From Streptomyces griseocarneus (lineage in GTDB: Bacteria > Actinomycetota > Actinomycetes > Streptomycetales > Streptomycetaceae): 64,000 bases of DNA. The notes beneath the pieces were generated by a model. That model saw only the letters and a program-made list of their open reading frames with translations. It searched no databases and was not told the DNA's origin. Every line of letters starts with the position of its first letter. Position 1 is the stretch's first letter. The DNA lies in contig PENC01000006.1 of NCBI GenBank assembly GCA_003674045.1, positions 124,001 through 188,000 on the forward strand, in the 5' to 3' direction. Below, piece by piece: positions 51,163 to 60,048 of the stretch. The translations under genes and the position numbers were made by a program.

Positions 51163-51891
51163 TTACCCGAAGGTGGAGGGTGCTCCAAAACCGATAAGCC
51201 GCCGCAGCACCCCGGGCAGCTCGGCGAGCCCCGCGATGCGCCGCACGCCTTCCGGAACGAGGGCCTCCGCAGGGCCCGTACGGTCCAGCCAGATGCCGTG
51301 CAGACCGGCGTCACGGGCCCCTACGGCATCGCACTCCGGCTGGTCCCCCACATAGGCCACCTCGGCGGGCGGCAGCCCCAGCAGCGCGCAGGCGGCATGG
51401 AAGGCGCGGGGGTCGGGCTTCCCGCAGCCGACGCGATCGGCGCACACCACCTGCTCGAACCGCCCGTGCACCCCGAGGGCGCGCAGTTTGCGCTCCTGGT
51501 TGACCGTGGCGGCGTTGGAGAGCACCGCCTGACGGAATCGGGGCGCCAGGGCGTCCAAGGCGGGCAGGGCGTCCGGGAAGAGGATCCAGGCGGCCTCGTA
51601 ATGGCGCAGATAGCGGCCGAACCAGGCATCGGCCTCGGCATCCTCCACGGGGACGCCCAGAAAGCCGCGTACGCGCTCCCGGCGGTGCTCCTGGAAACCG
51701 ATCTCGCCCGCGACGAAGCGGGCGAACTGTTCGTCCATCACGGCACGCCAAAGGCCGAGGGCCTGCTCCGCGGACTCGTACCGCGAGAGCAGGCCCTCGG
51801 CCCGAAGGTGGCACAGCGCCCCGGCCCGGTCGGAACCGGTGTAGTCGAAGAGGGTGTCATCGACGTCCCAGAGGACTGCGCGGATCGTCAT
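51163..51891 (-). CDS. HAD-superfamily hydrolase
   Basis: A 242-residue phosphatase-like protein. HAD motif I is AVLWDVDDTLFDYTGSDRAG (nucleophile Asp in DVDDT), motif II is VLSNAATVN, and motif III/IV is CGKPDPRAFHAACAL with VAYVGDQPECDAVGARDAG. A helical cap lies between motifs I and II, as in YjjG/phosphoglycolate-type enzymes. The substrate is unknown. It lies between the tRNA cluster and gltX on the same strand. Confidence 0.9.
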   Translation of the reverse strand: MTIRAVLWDVDDTLFDYTGSDRAGALCHLRAEGLLSRYESAEQALGLWRAVMDEQFARFVAGEIGFQEHRRERVRGFLGVPVEDAEADAWFGRYLRHYEAAWILFPDALPALDALAPRFRQAVLSNAATVNQERKLRALGVHGRFEQVVCADRVGCGKPDPRAFHAACALLGLPPAEVAYVGDQPECDAVGARDAGLHGIWLDRTGPAEALVPEGVRRIAGLAELPGVLRRLIGFGAPSTFG

Positions 51892-51945
51892 ACGACGACC
51901 GTAACCCGGTGGGTCGGTAATCCAACAGGTCCGTTACCAGGTCCG

Positions 51946-53424
51946 TTACGCCGCCAGCTTCGCCAGCGCGGCGTCGATGCGGGCCAGCGTGCGCTCGCGG
52001 CCCAGGATCTCCAGGGACTCGAAGAGCGGCAGGCCGACCGTGCGGCCGGTGACGGCGACGCGGACCGGGGCCTGCGCCTTGCCGAGCTTGAGGCCGTGCG
52101 CCTCGCCGGCGGCCAGGACGGCCTCCTTGAGCGACTCGGGGCTCGACCAGTCGGCGGCCTCGAGCTTCTCGCGGGCGGTGCGCAGCAGGGCGTCCGAGCC
52201 CTCCTTCATCGCCTTGTTCCAGGACGCCTCGTCCTCGACCGGCCGCGGCAGGAAGAGGAAGTCGACGTTGGCGGTGATGTCGGAGAGGACGGTGAGCCGG
52301 GTCTGGGCGTGCGGGGCGATGGCCTCCCACGCCGCCTGGTCGAAGTCCTCGGGCGCCCAGTTGGCGTGCGGGGCCTGCAGCCAGGGGGCGCACGCGTCGG
52401 CGAAGGCCTTCACGTCGAGCCGGCGGATGTGGTCCGCGTTGATGGACTCGGCCTTCTTCAGGTCGAAGCGGGCCGGGTTGGAGTTGACGTCGGCGAGGTC
52501 GAACTTGCCGACCATCTCCTCGATGGAGAAGACGTCCTGGTCGGCGGAGAAGGACCAGCCCAGCAGGGAGAGGTAGTTGAGCAGGCCCTCGGGGAGGAAA
52601 CCGCGCTCCCGGTAGAGGTTGAGGGACGCCTGCGGGTCGCGCTTGGAGAGCTTCTTGTTGCCCTCGCCCATGACGTACGGCAGGTGGCCGAACTGCGGGA
52701 TCGTCTTGGCGACGCCCAGCTCGATCAGCGCCTTGTAGAGCGCGATCTGGCGGGGGGTGGAGGAGAGCAGGTCCTCGCCGCGCAGGACGTGGGTGATCTC
52801 CATCAGGGCGTCGTCGACCGGGTTGACCAGCGTGTACAGCGGGGCGCCGTTGGCGCGGACGATGCCGTAGTCGGTGACGTTCTCCGGCTGGACGGTGATC
52901 TCGCCGCGGACCAGGTCCGTGTAGGTGGTGGCCTCGTCCGGCATGCGGAAGCGGACGATGTGGCTGCGGCCCTCGGCCTCGTACGCGGCCTTCTGCTCGT
53001 CGGTCAGCGTGCGGCACTGGCCGTCGTAGCCTGACGGCTTGCCGGCGGCGCGGGCGGCCTCGCGTCGGGCGTCGAGCTCCTCGGTCGTGCAGTAGCACGG
53101 GTAGGCGTAGCCGGCGTCCAGCAGCTTCTGCGCGACGTCCTTGTAGATGTCCATGCGCTGCGACTGGCGGTACGGGGCGTGCGGGCCGCCGATCTCGGGG
53201 CCCTCGTCCCAGTCGAAGCCCAGCCAGCGCATGGAGTCCAGCAGCTGCTCGTAGGACTCCTCGGAGTCACGGGCGGCGTCGGTGTCCTCGATGCGGAAGA
53301 CGAAGGTGCCGCCGTGGTGGCGGGCGAAGGCCCAGTTGAACAGGGCGGTGCGGACCAGGCCCACGTGGGGGTTGCCGGTCGGCGAGGGACAGAAACGGAC
53401 GCGTACGGGAGATGCGCTAGCCAC
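51946..53424 (-). CDS. gltX: Glutamyl-tRNA synthetase
   Basis: Class I synthetase of 492 residues. The GTG start gives MASASPVRVRFCPSPTGNPH; the HIGH-like box is PHVGLVRTALFNWAFARHH, and the KMSKS-like box is NKKLSKRDPQASLNLY (about 245-260). In organisms without glutaminyl-tRNA synthetase, which includes most actinobacteria, this enzyme also loads glutamate on tRNA-Gln for later amidation. Its start overlaps the FAH gene by 8 bp. Three tRNA-Glu and two tRNA-Gln genes lie 0.9-1.4 kb downstream. Confidence 0.98.
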   Translation of the reverse strand: MASASPVRVRFCPSPTGNPHVGLVRTALFNWAFARHHGGTFVFRIEDTDAARDSEESYEQLLDSMRWLGFDWDEGPEIGGPHAPYRQSQRMDIYKDVAQKLLDAGYAYPCYCTTEELDARREAARAAGKPSGYDGQCRTLTDEQKAAYEAEGRSHIVRFRMPDEATTYTDLVRGEITVQPENVTDYGIVRANGAPLYTLVNPVDDALMEITHVLRGEDLLSSTPRQIALYKALIELGVAKTIPQFGHLPYVMGEGNKKLSKRDPQASLNLYRERGFLPEGLLNYLSLLGWSFSADQDVFSIEEMVGKFDLADVNSNPARFDLKKAESINADHIRRLDVKAFADACAPWLQAPHANWAPEDFDQAAWEAIAPHAQTRLTVLSDITANVDFLFLPRPVEDEASWNKAMKEGSDALLRTAREKLEAADWSSPESLKEAVLAAGEAHGLKLGKAQAPVRVAVTGRTVGLPLFESLEILGRERTLARIDAALAKLAA

Positions 53425-54199
53425 GCTTGATCACCTTGTTGGTGAGAGTGCCGATGCCTTCGATGGTGACGGCGACCTCGTCGCCGACATTGAGCGGTCC
53501 GACACCGGCCGGGGTGCCGGTGAGCACGACGTCGCCGGGGAGCAGCGTCATCGCCTCGGTGATGTGGACGATCAGGTCCTCGACGGAGCGCACCATGTCG
53601 CTCGTGCTGCCCAGCTGGCGCTGTTCGCCGTTGACGGTGCACATGATCCCGAGGTCGCCCGGGTCGAGCTCGGTCTCCACCCAGGGGCCGAGGGGGCAGG
53701 AGCCGTCGAAGCCCTTGGCGCGGCCCCACTGCTGCTCACGCTTCTGGGCGTCGCGCGCGGTGACGTCGTTGGCGCAGGTGTAGCCGAGGATGACGTCCTT
53801 CACGCGCTCGCGGGGGACCTCGCGGCACATCCGTCCGATGACCACGGCCAGCTCGGCCTCGTGGTGCACCTCCTGGGAGAAGGAGGGGTACGGGATGGCG
53901 TCGCCGGGGCCGATGACCGCGGTGGACGGCTTGAGGAAGATGACGGGCGCGTCGGGCAGTTCGTTGCCCAGCTCGGCGGCGTGCTCCGTGTAGTTGCGGC
54001 CGACGGCCACGACCTTGTTGGGCAGCACGGGCGGCAGGAGCCGCACCTTGTCGAGGGGGATCTTGCGTCCCGAGCGCTCGAATTCGGCGAACGGGTGTCC
54101 CTTGATGATGTCGAGGACGGGGCCGCCTTCTGTCGAGGCGTCCCCCTCCACGACGCCGAAGGCGACGTTGCCGTCGATGGAGAACCTGGCGATGCGCAC
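53417..54199 (-). CDS. Fumarylacetoacetate hydrolase-family enzyme
   Basis: A 260-residue protein of the FAH superfamily, which cleaves or hydrates 2-oxo acids in aromatic and other catabolism. It shows LPNKVVAVGRNYTEHAAELG, FSQEVHHEAELAVVIGR (metal-binding Glu residues), GYTCANDVTARDAQKREQ and VVLTGTPAGVGPLNVGDEV. The natural substrate is not known. It overlaps gltX by 8 bp, and this FAH-gltX pairing is common in Streptomyces. Confidence 0.94.
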   Translation of the reverse strand: MRIARFSIDGNVAFGVVEGDASTEGGPVLDIIKGHPFAEFERSGRKIPLDKVRLLPPVLPNKVVAVGRNYTEHAAELGNELPDAPVIFLKPSTAVIGPGDAIPYPSFSQEVHHEAELAVVIGRMCREVPRERVKDVILGYTCANDVTARDAQKREQQWGRAKGFDGSCPLGPWVETELDPGDLGIMCTVNGEQRQLGSTSDMVRSVEDLIVHITEAMTLLPGDVVLTGTPAGVGPLNVGDEVAVTIEGIGTLTNKVIKRG

Positions 54200-54346
54200 G
54201 GGAAGCTCGTGCCCCTATCTGATCCGGCCGGAGTCTGACCACCTCAGGCTATCGCGGGGGACGTGCGGGACCCGTGCGCCGCCGGGGGCCGCCGCCCGCG
54301 GGACGCCCTCGGGGGCCGGTCCTGCGGGGCGGAGGCGCTGCCGGCG

Positions 54347-54562
54347 TCAGTCCTGCGGGACGGAGGCGGCCGGAGCGGTCATGAGGGTCGTACGGCGCGG
54401 GTTGGCCGTGACCGAGGGCAGCTCGACGGCGTGCTCGCGGGCCTCGAGGCGCATCGCGTCGGTGCCGTCGAGGTGGGCGAGCGTCGTACGGCGCGGGTTG
54501 GCGGTCCTGCGCGGCACCAGCGTCGTCGTGGTCTTGTTCTTCTTCGTCGTCGTCTGCGGCAT
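54347..54562 (-). CDS. Small protein with duplicated TANPRRTTL motif
   Basis: A 71-residue protein starting MPQTTTKKNKTTTTLVPRR. The motif TANPRRTTL occurs twice, at about residues 20-28 and 52-60, separated by AHLDGTDAMRLEAREHAVEL. Nearly all third codon positions are G or C, which supports it as a real gene although it is short. No family is recognised. A GTG three codons upstream (54571), preceded by GAGG, is an alternative start. It lies between the FAH gene and the conservon, divergent from cvnA. Confidence 0.75.
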   Translation of the reverse strand: MPQTTTKKNKTTTTLVPRRTANPRRTTLAHLDGTDAMRLEAREHAVELPSVTANPRRTTLMTAPAASVPQD

Positions 54563-55109
54563 CTGCTGCACTTGCTGCCTCGCGGTGTCGGGGTGCCGTC
54601 GCCGGCACGCGTACGGGGTTGCGCGGTTCGTCGTCGCGCGGTGTCGTCGCCGCGTTTGTCTCCGCGGTTTGCGCAAACAACCAGGCTAGGCGCGCCTATC
54701 CCCCGTCGGCCGTAGGAGAACTCATGACATCCTTGTGAGTTTGCTCACGAAGTCGCCGAAAAATGCCGCATAGCGGGCGGTCGCCAGGCCGTCACGAAAC
54801 GGACATTGCATGGCTGAACCTGACGTTCCGCTCCCGATCATGGCGACTGGGACACGGCCCGACCGTCAAGGCCGTCCGGGCGATTTAAGAGGTATTACCC
54901 GATATAAAGACACCTCTCCTCTACGGCCAGTGACGGCTTTCGGCACTGAGCGTCACGCACCGCACGAGGGTGCGCACCGGCCTTGTTGGGAGATCCGGCA
55001 CTGTGCTGGAATTCCACGGACCGCCAGGGGGCAACCGCGGTCCCCCCACGACTCGACACCGCCCCGCCGCTCGACCGGTGGGGCGCCTGGTCCAGAGGTT
55101 GCGACGCTA
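54563..55109. other. Divergent upstream region of the conservon
   Basis: This 547-bp region has a locally AT-richer part (about 54720-54930) and the palindrome at 55003-55016. It is open in frame with cvnA from an ATG at 54810, but that extension is Pro/Arg-rich and not protein-like, so the region is considered regulatory. Promoters for both flanking genes should lie here. Confidence 0.55.
55003..55016. promoter_or_regulatory. Palindrome upstream of cvnA1
   Basis: GTGCTGGAATTCCA, containing the perfect palindrome TGGAATTCCA, lies 94-107 bp before the cvnA start. The same 14 bases occur before the second cvnA gene (60853-60866). Likely a shared regulator site. Confidence 0.55.
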
Positions 55110-58100
55110 GTGCAGGGACGTTTCAAGAGGGAAGGCAGCGCTGCGGCGGAGCCGGAGCCGCGCGGTGCGACCGACCGCGGCACGTCCGCCGACGCGCCGA
55201 CCGGTGGCGAATCCGCCGAACGGTCGAAGTCCAAGGCGAAGGTGAAGGCGAAGGGGTCCAGGAAGAGTGCCGCCAAGGGCGCTTCCAAGGGCGCCGAGAC
55301 GCCCGGCGGACCGGGCTCACGAATAGCCCTGCGCAACTGGCGCATCTCCACCCGACTCGTCTCCCTGCTGGCCCTCCCCGTCGTCGCCGCGACGACGCTG
55401 GGTGGCCTGCGTATCGACAGCTCCCTCGAGAACGTCGACCAGCTCGACCACATGAAGCTCCTCACCGACATGACGGGCAAGGCCACCCAGCTGGCCAGCG
55501 CCCTTCAGGAGGAGCGGGACAAGAGCGCCGGCCCGATCTCCGACCCCGGCGGCCGCCCCGACGACGACCGGATCGTCTCCACCCGGCAGCGCTCCGACAA
55601 GGCCATCCAGGCGTTCCAGGACGCCACCGGAGCCGTCAAGCCGAACGACTCGACGATGGTCGGCGTGCAGACCACACTGGTCGACATCACCCGCCAGCTC
55701 GCGAAGATCAAGAACATTCGCGAGAACGCGTACAAGAACCCGGACTTCATCGCGCAGACCGTCAGCGGCTACGACTCGCTGATCACCTCGCTGCTCGCGC
55801 TGTCGCAGGACATGGCCCAGGCCACCAACAACAGCGACATGATCACGTCGACCCGAGCGCTGGCGACGTTCTCCTCCGCCAAGGAGTACGCGTCCGTCCA
55901 GCGCGCCGTGATCACCTCGGCCCTGGCCAGGAAGAAGCTCCCCGACAACGACCGCCAGTACGCCGACGAGGCGCGGCAGTCGGAGAACGAAGCGATCAAG
56001 CGCTTCACCGCCATCCGCTCGGACGACGCGAAGTCGCTGCTCCAGGCTCTCAACGGCGGTGTCTCCGACGTCACCTCGGCCAACGCCTTCGCCGAGCGCG
56101 TGCTCACCAGGCCGGACGCCCTCAAGGACCCGCAGCTGACGTGGCTGGACTGGTCCGACCAGTCCGGCACGAAGCTCTCGGAGATGTCCAAGGTCGAGAC
56201 CACGCTGCTCAACCAGATGGAGCAGAAGGCGCGCGAGCTGCGCGACGAGGCCCAGCAGGAAGCCATCCTCAACGGTGTCCTGATCGTGCTCGTCCTCGGC
56301 ATCTCGCTCGTCGGCGCGTTCGTCGTGGCCCGCTCCATGGTGCGCTCGCTGCGCCGCCTCCAGGACACCGCCCAGAAGGTCGCCCAGGAGCGCCTGCCCG
56401 AGCTCGTCAAGCAGCTGTCCGAGACCGACCCGCAGGACGTCGACACGTCCGTGCAGTCCGTCGGTGTGCACAGCACGGACGAGATCGGCAAGGTGGCCGC
56501 GGCCTTCGACGACGTGCACCGCGAGGCGGTCCGCCTCGCCGCCGAGCAGGCCCTGCTGCGGGGCAACGTCAACGCGATGTTCACCAACCTCTCGCGCCGG
56601 AGCCAGGGCCTCATCCAGCGTCAGCTGTCCCTCATCTCCGAGCTGGAGAGCCGCGAGGCCGACCCCGACCAGCTGTCCTCGCTGTTCAAGCTCGACCACC
56701 TCGCGACCCGTATGCGCCGTAACGGCGAAAACCTCCTCGTCCTCGCGGGCGAGGAGCCGGGCCGCCGCTGGACCCGGCCCGTCCCTCTCGTGGACGTCCT
56801 CCGCGCCGCCGCGTCCGAGGTGGAGCAGTACGAGCGCATCGAGCTCAGCGGTGTGCCGCCGACGGAGATCGCCGGCCGCGTCGTCAACGACCTCGTGCAC
56901 CTCCTCGCCGAGCTGCTGGAGAACGCGACCTCGTTCTCCTCGCCGCAGACCAAGGTGAAGGTGACCGGTCACGCGCTGCCGGACGGCCGCGTGCTGGTCG
57001 AGATCCACGACACCGGCATCGGCCTCTCCCCCGAGGACCTCGCCTCCATCAACGAGCGGCTCGCCAGCCCGCCGACCGTGGACGTGTCGGTCTCCCGGCG
57101 CATGGGTCTGTTCGTGGTCGGCCGTCTGTCCCTGCGACACGGCGTCCGCATCCAGCTCCGTCCGTCCGACTCGGGCGGTACGACCGCGCTCGTCATGCTG
57201 CCGGTCGACGTCGCCCAGGGCGGCAAGCGGCCGATGCCGGGCGCCGCGGGCGCCCCCGGCCAGGGCGGCGCTCCCTCCGCCCCCGGCGGCAAGGGCGGCC
57301 CCGGCCTCATGGGCCAGATGGGCCAGATGGGCCAGATGGGCCAGATGCAGCGCCGTCAGACGCCCCCCGCGGGCGCCGGCGCCCCTGGCACCAACGGCGC
57401 GGGCATCCCCCCGCGCCCCGCGTTCGGCGACAGCCGCCCGGCCGCGCCGCAGAACGGCATGCCGCAGAACAGCGCGCCGCAGGGCGGACCGATGCAGCGC
57501 CCCGCCACCACGCAGAACGGCCTGCCGCAGCGCCCGGCCACCACGCAGAGCGGTCTGCCCCAGCGCCCCGCCACGACGCAGAGCGGTCTGCCCCAGCGCA
57601 CCCCGGGTGCCGCGGGTCCCGGTGCGGGACCCGCCGCCTCCTCCGGCGGCGGCAGCGTCTTCGACGCCTCCCCGCGCGGCGGTGCGAACGGCAAGGGTGA
57701 CGGCCCGTCGAGCCGCGGCACCGTCGACCCGTCCGTCATCCCCCCGGCGAGCGAGAAGGTCCGCCGCCCGCAGATGCCCCGGCGTCGCGGCAGCGGTCCC
57801 GTCGCCTCGCCGGGTGCCAAGCCCGACCTGCCGACGCGCAAGACCCCGAGCTGGGGCAACCAGCAGCAGGCGGCCCCGGAGCCGCAGGCCGACGACTGGC
57901 CGACGCCGTCCGCCGGCCGTGCCGCGCAGGACACCCCGCGCGGCCACCAGGGCCCCGCGACGGCCGCGCCGAACGCGTCCGCCACGTCGGGCGGGTTCGC
58001 ACTGCCCACGGGTGACCGGCAGACCGACGGTCCCGGTGCCACCGCGCAGTTCCCCGCCATCACGCCCACGGCCGGTCCGACGGGTGCCCCGGAGCGCACC

Positions 58101-59114
58101 GGCCAGTTCGCGCTGCCCGCGTCCCCGGACGCCCCCAACAGCACGAGCGGCCAGCACGCCCGCCCGGTGACCCCGGACGCGCCGAACAGCACCAGTGGCC
58201 AGTACGCACAACCGGGCACGACGGGTCAGTTCGCGCTGCCGCAGTCGCCCGACGCGCCGAACAGCACGAGCGGCCAGTACGCACAGCCCAGCACCACCGG
58301 GCAGTACGCGCTGCCGCAGTCCGCGGACGTACCGAACAGCACCAGTGGCCAGTACGCACAGCCCAGCACCACGGGCCAGTACGCGCTGCCGCAGTCGCCC
58401 GACGCGCCCAGCAGCACGAGCGGCCAGTACGCACAGCCCAACGCCACGGGTCAGTACGCCCTGCCGCAGAACACCGACGCGCCCGGCAGTACCAGTGGCC
58501 AGTACGCACGGCCGCAGGCCGCCGCCCCGCAGGCGCCGGTGGACGACTGGCCGGTCACGGCGCCGAACAGCGGACCGGGCGGTCTGACCGCCGTGCCGTC
58601 CCCGATGCCCGCGAGCGGTGCCGGTGAGGCGCGGACCCCGCTCTTCGAGGAGCTGGAGTCCAACTGGTTCCGCGGCGGCGCGGAGGAGAACCACGCCACC
58701 GCCGCCGAGCCCTCGGCGGACGCCCCGCAGCGTCTGCCCCGGCGCGAGCCGCGGCAGACGCTCTCGGACCCGTCCCGGATGGACCCGTCCCTCGCGCGGC
58801 AGAACCCGCAGGACACCTGGCGCGACTCGCCCAACGACGAGCGCTGGCGCCGCGCCGAGCAGGTGCGCGTACCCACCGCCGACGGGACCACGACCTCCGG
58901 CCTGCCGCGCCGTGTCCCCCGCGCCAACCTCGTCGAGGGCACCGCGGACGCGGGACAGTCCGTCCCGAACGGCCCGCAGGTCTCACGCTCGCCCGACGAC
59001 GTGCGCGGCCGTCTGACCAACCTTCGCCGGGGTATCCAGCAGGGCCGCCAGGCCGGCGGCACCCAGGACACCGGCAGCCACAACGTTGGCCCCACTTACC
59101 AGCAGGAGCGTTAG
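55110..59114 (+). CDS. cvnA1: Conservon sensor-like protein CvnA (nitrate/nitrite-sensing domain, HAMP, ATPase)
   Basis: A 1334-residue membrane protein that starts a conservon, the four-gene Streptomyces signalling unit. The GTG at 55110 gives MQGRFKREGSAAAEPEPRGA. It has a basic cytoplasmic tail, membrane segment 1 (about 82-101), an extracytoplasmic NIT-type sensor region, membrane segment 2 (about 386-411), a HAMP region, and a HATPase_c domain with LVHLLAELLENATSFSS and VEIHDTGIGLSPEDL (about 585-705). There is no phosphoacceptor His box. The remaining 630 residues are low-complexity: GQM repeats, RPATTQSGLPQ repeats and a tandem 25-residue repeat (about 990-1130). Confidence 0.92.
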   Translation: MQGRFKREGSAAAEPEPRGATDRGTSADAPTGGESAERSKSKAKVKAKGSRKSAAKGASKGAETPGGPGSRIALRNWRISTRLVSLLALPVVAATTLGGLRIDSSLENVDQLDHMKLLTDMTGKATQLASALQEERDKSAGPISDPGGRPDDDRIVSTRQRSDKAIQAFQDATGAVKPNDSTMVGVQTTLVDITRQLAKIKNIRENAYKNPDFIAQTVSGYDSLITSLLALSQDMAQATNNSDMITSTRALATFSSAKEYASVQRAVITSALARKKLPDNDRQYADEARQSENEAIKRFTAIRSDDAKSLLQALNGGVSDVTSANAFAERVLTRPDALKDPQLTWLDWSDQSGTKLSEMSKVETTLLNQMEQKARELRDEAQQEAILNGVLIVLVLGISLVGAFVVARSMVRSLRRLQDTAQKVAQERLPELVKQLSETDPQDVDTSVQSVGVHSTDEIGKVAAAFDDVHREAVRLAAEQALLRGNVNAMFTNLSRRSQGLIQRQLSLISELESREADPDQLSSLFKLDHLATRMRRNGENLLVLAGEEPGRRWTRPVPLVDVLRAAASEVEQYERIELSGVPPTEIAGRVVNDLVHLLAELLENATSFSSPQTKVKVTGHALPDGRVLVEIHDTGIGLSPEDLASINERLASPPTVDVSVSRRMGLFVVGRLSLRHGVRIQLRPSDSGGTTALVMLPVDVAQGGKRPMPGAAGAPGQGGAPSAPGGKGGPGLMGQMGQMGQMGQMQRRQTPPAGAGAPGTNGAGIPPRPAFGDSRPAAPQNGMPQNSAPQGGPMQRPATTQNGLPQRPATTQSGLPQRPATTQSGLPQRTPGAAGPGAGPAASSGGGSVFDASPRGGANGKGDGPSSRGTVDPSVIPPASEKVRRPQMPRRRGSGPVASPGAKPDLPTRKTPSWGNQQQAAPEPQADDWPTPSAGRAAQDTPRGHQGPATAAPNASATSGGFALPTGDRQTDGPGATAQFPAITPTAGPTGAPERTGQFALPASPDAPNSTSGQHARPVTPDAPNSTSGQYAQPGTTGQFALPQSPDAPNSTSGQYAQPSTTGQYALPQSADVPNSTSGQYAQPSTTGQYALPQSPDAPSSTSGQYAQPNATGQYALPQNTDAPGSTSGQYARPQAAAPQAPVDDWPVTAPNSGPGGLTAVPSPMPASGAGEARTPLFEELESNWFRGGAEENHATAAEPSADAPQRLPRREPRQTLSDPSRMDPSLARQNPQDTWRDSPNDERWRRAEQVRVPTADGTTTSGLPRRVPRANLVEGTADAGQSVPNGPQVSRSPDDVRGRLTNLRRGIQQGRQAGGTQDTGSHNVGPTYQQER
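58105..58510 (+). repeat. 75-bp coding tandem repeat in cvnA1
   Basis: About five copies of a 25-residue unit based on PDAPNSTSGQYAQPSTTGQY followed by ALPQS, plus a partial first copy. Divergence between copies is mostly synonymous or conservative, so the repeat is maintained at protein level. Confidence 0.85.
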
Positions 59115-59537
59115 TTGAGTCCGATGAGCCAGGCGGCGCAGAATCTGAACTGGTTGATCACCAATTTCGTGGAGAGCACCCCGGGTGTCTCCCACACGGT
59201 GGTGGTCTCCGCCGACGGACTTCTTCTGGCGATGTCCGAAGGCTTTCCGCGGGACCGCGCGGACCAGCTGGCGGCGGTGGCCTCCGGGCTGACCTCGCTG
59301 ACGGCCGGTGCCTCCCGCATCTTCGAAGGCGGCCCGGTCAACCAGACCGTCGTGGAGATGGAGCGCGGTTTCCTCTTCATCATGTCCGTCTCGGACGGCT
59401 CGTCACTGGCCGTGCTGGCGCACCCGGAGTGCGACATCGGCCTCGTGGGCTACGAGATGGCCCTGCTGGTCGACCGCGCGGGAACCGTGCTGACGCCCGA
59501 TCTCCGTGCCGAACTCCAGGGCAACCTGCTGAACTGA
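59115..59537 (+). CDS. cvnB1: Conservon roadblock/LC7-domain protein CvnB
   Basis: A 140-residue cytoplasmic protein of the roadblock/LC7 fold, thought to bridge the sensor and the GTPase. It starts MSPMSQAAQNLNWLITNFVE and has VVVSADGLLLAMSEGFPRD and GFLFIMSVSDGSSLAVLA. The TTG at 59115 lies 6 bases after GCAGGAG and directly after the cvnA stop; an ATG three codons later is the alternative. Second gene of the conservon. Confidence 0.94.
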   Translation: MSPMSQAAQNLNWLITNFVESTPGVSHTVVVSADGLLLAMSEGFPRDRADQLAAVASGLTSLTAGASRIFEGGPVNQTVVEMERGFLFIMSVSDGSSLAVLAHPECDIGLVGYEMALLVDRAGTVLTPDLRAELQGNLLN

Positions 59538-59640
59538 CCCGAGCACACCGCACATACCGTCCGACCGTACGGCCGAAAACGCTCCACCGGCCACCGCTCG
59601 ACGGCATTATTGCCTTCCTGCTGTCCCGTCCGGAGGATTC

Positions 59641-60048
59641 ATGACCCCGCCCGCCTCGCCCGGCCCGTACGGCGCTCCTGATCACGCGTCGTACGGGAGT
59701 GAAGGCGACCAGCCGCTGGTCCGCCCCTATGCCATGACGGGCGGCCGTACCCGGCCGCGCTACCAGCTCGCCATCGAGGCCCTGGTCAGCTCCACGGCCG
59801 ATCCGGCCCACCTCGCCGGCCTGCTCCCCGAGCACCAGCGGATCTGTCACCTGTGCCGTGAGGTCAAGTCGGTCGCCGAGGTCTCGGCGCTGCTGAACAT
59901 GCCCCTGGGCGTGGCACGGATTCTCGTCGCGGACCTGGCGGAGGCCGGAATGGTGGCCATCCACCAGCCGGGCGGCGGGGCCGAGTCCGGTGGAACGCCG
60001 GACGTGACACTGCTCGAAAGGGTGCTCAGTGGACTTCGGAAGCTCTAG
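59641..60048 (+). CDS. cvnC1: Conservon DUF742 protein CvnC
   Basis: A 135-residue protein of the DUF742 family. After a Pro/Gly-rich start, LVRPYAMTGGRTRPRYQLAI leads into a winged-helix-like region (EHQRICHLCREVKSVAEVSA, NMPLGVARILVADLAEAGMV). It is the third gene, about 103 bp after cvnB, and its end overlaps cvnD by 20 bp. Its role in the switch is not known in molecular detail. Confidence 0.94.
   Translation: MTPPASPGPYGAPDHASYGSEGDQPLVRPYAMTGGRTRPRYQLAIEALVSSTADPAHLAGLLPEHQRICHLCREVKSVAEVSALLNMPLGVARILVADLAEAGMVAIHQPGGGAESGGTPDVTLLERVLSGLRKL

Noticed and set aside
54249..54680. A 143-codon minus-strand frame overlapping the TANPRRTTL gene
   Set aside because: It is a shifted frame of the real gene, rich in Asp, Pro and Arg, with poor third-position bias.
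54810..55109. A 100-residue N-terminal extension of CvnA1 from an ATG at 54810
   Set aside because: The extension is Pro/Arg/His-rich with no similarity to CvnA, and it would run through the shared palindrome.
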